A stretch of 64,000 nucleotides of DNA from Bog-950 sp046329515 (GTDB taxonomy: Bacteria; Bacteroidota; Bacteroidia; Chitinophagales; LD1): positions 372,001-436,000 of the forward strand of contig JAXLUM010000003.1 of the NCBI GenBank assembly GCA_046329515.1, given 5' to 3'. Every line of letters starts with the position of its first letter. The first letter of the stretch is position 1. This document shows, piece by piece, positions 62,498 through 64,000 of the stretch. Under the pieces are notes generated by a model. The model did not search any database. It worked only from the letters and a program-made list of their open reading frames with translations, and was not told where the DNA came from. The position numbers and the translations under genes are program-made.

Positions 62498-63715
62498 TCA
62501 GCGCTGTATAACCAGGTAGTTAGGCTTTTGTTTGCCATCCTTTAAGGTGAGCACATAAAAGTAAGTGCCATCAGGAAGTGCTTCTTTATTGCGGCCCCCT
62601 TTGCCGTCCCAATCATTTTGGTAGTCGGCATTTTCATACACTATATCGCCGTAGCGATTGAATACCTGCAGGCCAACAGGCTTTACCGAATCAATGCCCT
62701 TAAAAACCAGCACATCGTTTATTCCATCGCCATCAGGTGAAAAACCCTGAGGGAGGAATAAGGTTTCGGAAGTTGTATCAACAGGGGGAACGGGCGGACA
62801 CTTGATATTTATAGCTACGTAGGCCGTATCGCATTTAGAATAATCGCAAACAATGTAGAAGAAGGTATCAATACCGCAAGGTGCTGATGCTATGCTTAAG
62901 TTGCCCGCTGAGTCAATATTGAAAACAGCACTATCACTTAAACCTGTGCCGGGAATAATACCCGCTACGTGCAGTGAATCTTTTTCAAGGTCGGTATCGT
63001 TGGCCAATAGATTTACGCTTATTGAAACACTATCCGAAAGGTCATCGGAAATAGAATCGTTTCCTGCAACAGGTGGGTCGTTAACCGGAATGATTCTTAT
63101 AAATACACGGGCCTGGTCGCAGGAAGGAAAGAAACCGCCGGCGGTATCGCAGGTGCGGTAACGCAGTTCATCGGTACCGTTGTAATTAGCATCAGGCGTA
63201 TACTTTATTTTGTTGGAAACGATTGCGGCCGTACCGTGCTGCGGTTGTGTGGTGATGGCAGATACTGATAAAGGGTCCTGGTCGGGGTCTTTATCATTCT
63301 GCAATACATTCATGGTAATGCTGGCATCCTCATTAACACTGAACGTATCGTTATAGGCATTAGGAGGGTCGTTTACATTGGTTACATTAATGAAAATGGT
63401 AGAGTACGCACATTTAACGGGCGTGCCATCATCACAAACCTTGTAGAATATAAAATCAGCCCCATAGAAATCTACATTGCCCCGGTAAACCGTTTGCCCG
63501 AAGATGGTATCGAGCACGCCATTGAAAGGGCCCGTAACATCAGTCCAAGAAAGATTATCAAGACTATCCTGGTCAGTATCGTTCGAAAGCGGAAAAAGAA
63601 AAATGGGAAGTTCTTCGAGCCCCACATAAAAATCGGGCTGTGCAGTAGGCTTATGGTTTTGTGCATTAAGCAGTGTCGCACAAAAAATAAAAAGGAGCAA
63701 TAAGCCTTTTTTCAC
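62498..63715 (-). CDS. Surface protein with Ig/cadherin-like repeats and gliding-type C-terminal domain
   Basis: A 405-residue secreted protein with signal peptide 1-18 (ATLLNAQ). Tandem beta-sandwich repeats marked by NDPP-x-A-x-ND (VNDPPNAYNDTFSVNEDAS; VNDPPVAGNDSISDDLSDS) cover about 25-300. The end is a CHU_C / gliding motility-associated (type B T9SS) domain: FLPQGFSPDGDGINDVLVFKG, LQVFNRYGDIVYENADY, NDWDGKG and LPDGTYFYVLTL. It should be exported by T9SS. Its stop lies directly beside that of the convergent GNAT gene. Confidence 0.92.
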   Translation of the reverse strand: MKKGLLLLFIFCATLLNAQNHKPTAQPDFYVGLEELPIFLFPLSNDTDQDSLDNLSWTDVTGPFNGVLDTIFGQTVYRGNVDFYGADFIFYKVCDDGTPVKCAYSTIFINVTNVNDPPNAYNDTFSVNEDASITMNVLQNDKDPDQDPLSVSAITTQPQHGTAAIVSNKIKYTPDANYNGTDELRYRTCDTAGGFFPSCDQARVFIRIIPVNDPPVAGNDSISDDLSDSVSISVNLLANDTDLEKDSLHVAGIIPGTGLSDSAVFNIDSAGNLSIASAPCGIDTFFYIVCDYSKCDTAYVAINIKCPPVPPVDTTSETLFLPQGFSPDGDGINDVLVFKGIDSVKPVGLQVFNRYGDIVYENADYQNDWDGKGGRNKEALPDGTYFYVLTLKDGKQKPNYLVIQR

Positions 63716-63830
63716 CCAAGTGGTTTTACGAATGGCAAATTAGTATTTCGAAAATGAAAATCAGGAAATAATGCCATACAATAGTTGATTATTGTCATAG
63801 CAGTAATAAGATGCATGAATTAAAATTCAC

Positions 63831-64000
63831 CTACCAGCAGCGCCCATATAGTTCATAGGCTTGGCGCTCTAATTCTTCCCTGTGATTAGGATGGGCAATG
63901 GCAATCATTGCCTTGGCGCGCTGAGCTATATTCTTACCGTATAAATCAACACTACCGAATTCGGTAACAACGTAATGCACGTGTGCCCGGGTGGTAACCA
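63831..64000 (-). CDS. Acetyl-CoA hydrolase/transferase, C-terminal fragment at window edge
   Basis: Only the last 56 codons are inside the window, starting beyond position 64000. They read VTTRAHVHYVVTEFGSVDLYG, then KNIAQRAKAMIAIAHPNHRE and ELERQAYELYG, ending in TAG. This matches the conserved C-terminus of the acetyl-CoA hydrolase / 4-hydroxybutyrate CoA-transferase family (GVTTRAHVHYVVTEYG type). The exact CoA substrate cannot be told from the fragment. Confidence 0.85.
   Translation of the reverse strand, partial: VTTRAHVHYVVTEFGSVDLYGKNIAQRAKAMIAIAHPNHREELERQAYELYGRCW

Overview
The window looks like chromosome from a free-living Gram-negative Bacteroidota bacterium. Evidence: several secreted proteins end in type IX secretion (T9SS) or gliding-type C-terminal domains; lipoproteins carry a Cys directly after a Sec signal; families largely confined to the phylum occur (DUF4199, DUF6660, BatA N-terminal domain, CzcA-TolC fusion, Sec-type clade II NosZ); candidate promoters fit the phylum's TTTG / TAnnTTTG pattern. 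I cannot fix the genus.

Layout. 1-10.4 kb: a cell-surface block on the minus strand (a giant collagen-like protein cut by the window edge, a small collagen-like paralogue, a beta-helix lipoprotein). Two large helical paralogues of unknown function (4833-6284, 8885-10348) are each divergent from a surface gene and share upstream motifs. 10.4-18.7 kb: a nitrous oxide reductase cluster on the minus strand (cytochrome c, nosZ, a membrane protein, nosL, nosD, nosF, nosY), preceded by an NsrR-like Rrf2 regulator, a RIC-type Fe-S repair protein and a small lipoprotein. 18.9-22.7 kb: a fasciclin lipoprotein, a penicillin-acylase-type hydrolase and an OmpA-like lipoprotein. 22.9-28.9 kb: a heavy-metal efflux operon in which CzcA carries its TolC-like outer-membrane partner as a C-terminal fusion. 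28.9-29.5 kb: a hairpin-rich repeat region with tRNA-Pro(GGG) and a fragment of the tRNA 3' end.

29.5-32.8 kb: a three-domain GH18-like / polysaccharide deacetylase / GT2 membrane protein. 33-42.8 kb: a plus-strand run with a BatA-like protein, a glycosyltransferase, a dihydroorotase homologue lacking its metal-binding His-x-His, DUF4199, two more glycosyltransferases, and all four genes for GDP-D-glycero-alpha-D-manno-heptose (hddA, gmhA, hddC, gmhB). 43-55 kb: housekeeping and envelope genes (aminotransferase, DUF1573, SDR, MlaE/MlaF-type transporter, sucD, a coiled-coil protein, a cupredoxin, two T9SS cargo proteins). 55.1-62 kb: the distal half of the division and cell-wall cluster (murG, murC, ftsQ, ftsA, ftsZ). 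62-64 kb: an acetyltransferase, a gliding-motility-type surface protein and the 3' end of an acetyl-CoA hydrolase/transferase gene.

How parts may work together. The nos block forms a periplasmic N2O-to-N2 respiratory module: cytochrome c as probable electron donor, NosZ, and NosL/D/F/Y for copper supply and maturation, with nitrosative-stress genes and a candidate FNR-type box beside it. The glycosyltransferase/heptose run looks like a pathway for heptose-containing surface glycan. The least explained material is the pairing of helical paralogues with surface genes at the left end and the repeat region around tRNA-Pro.
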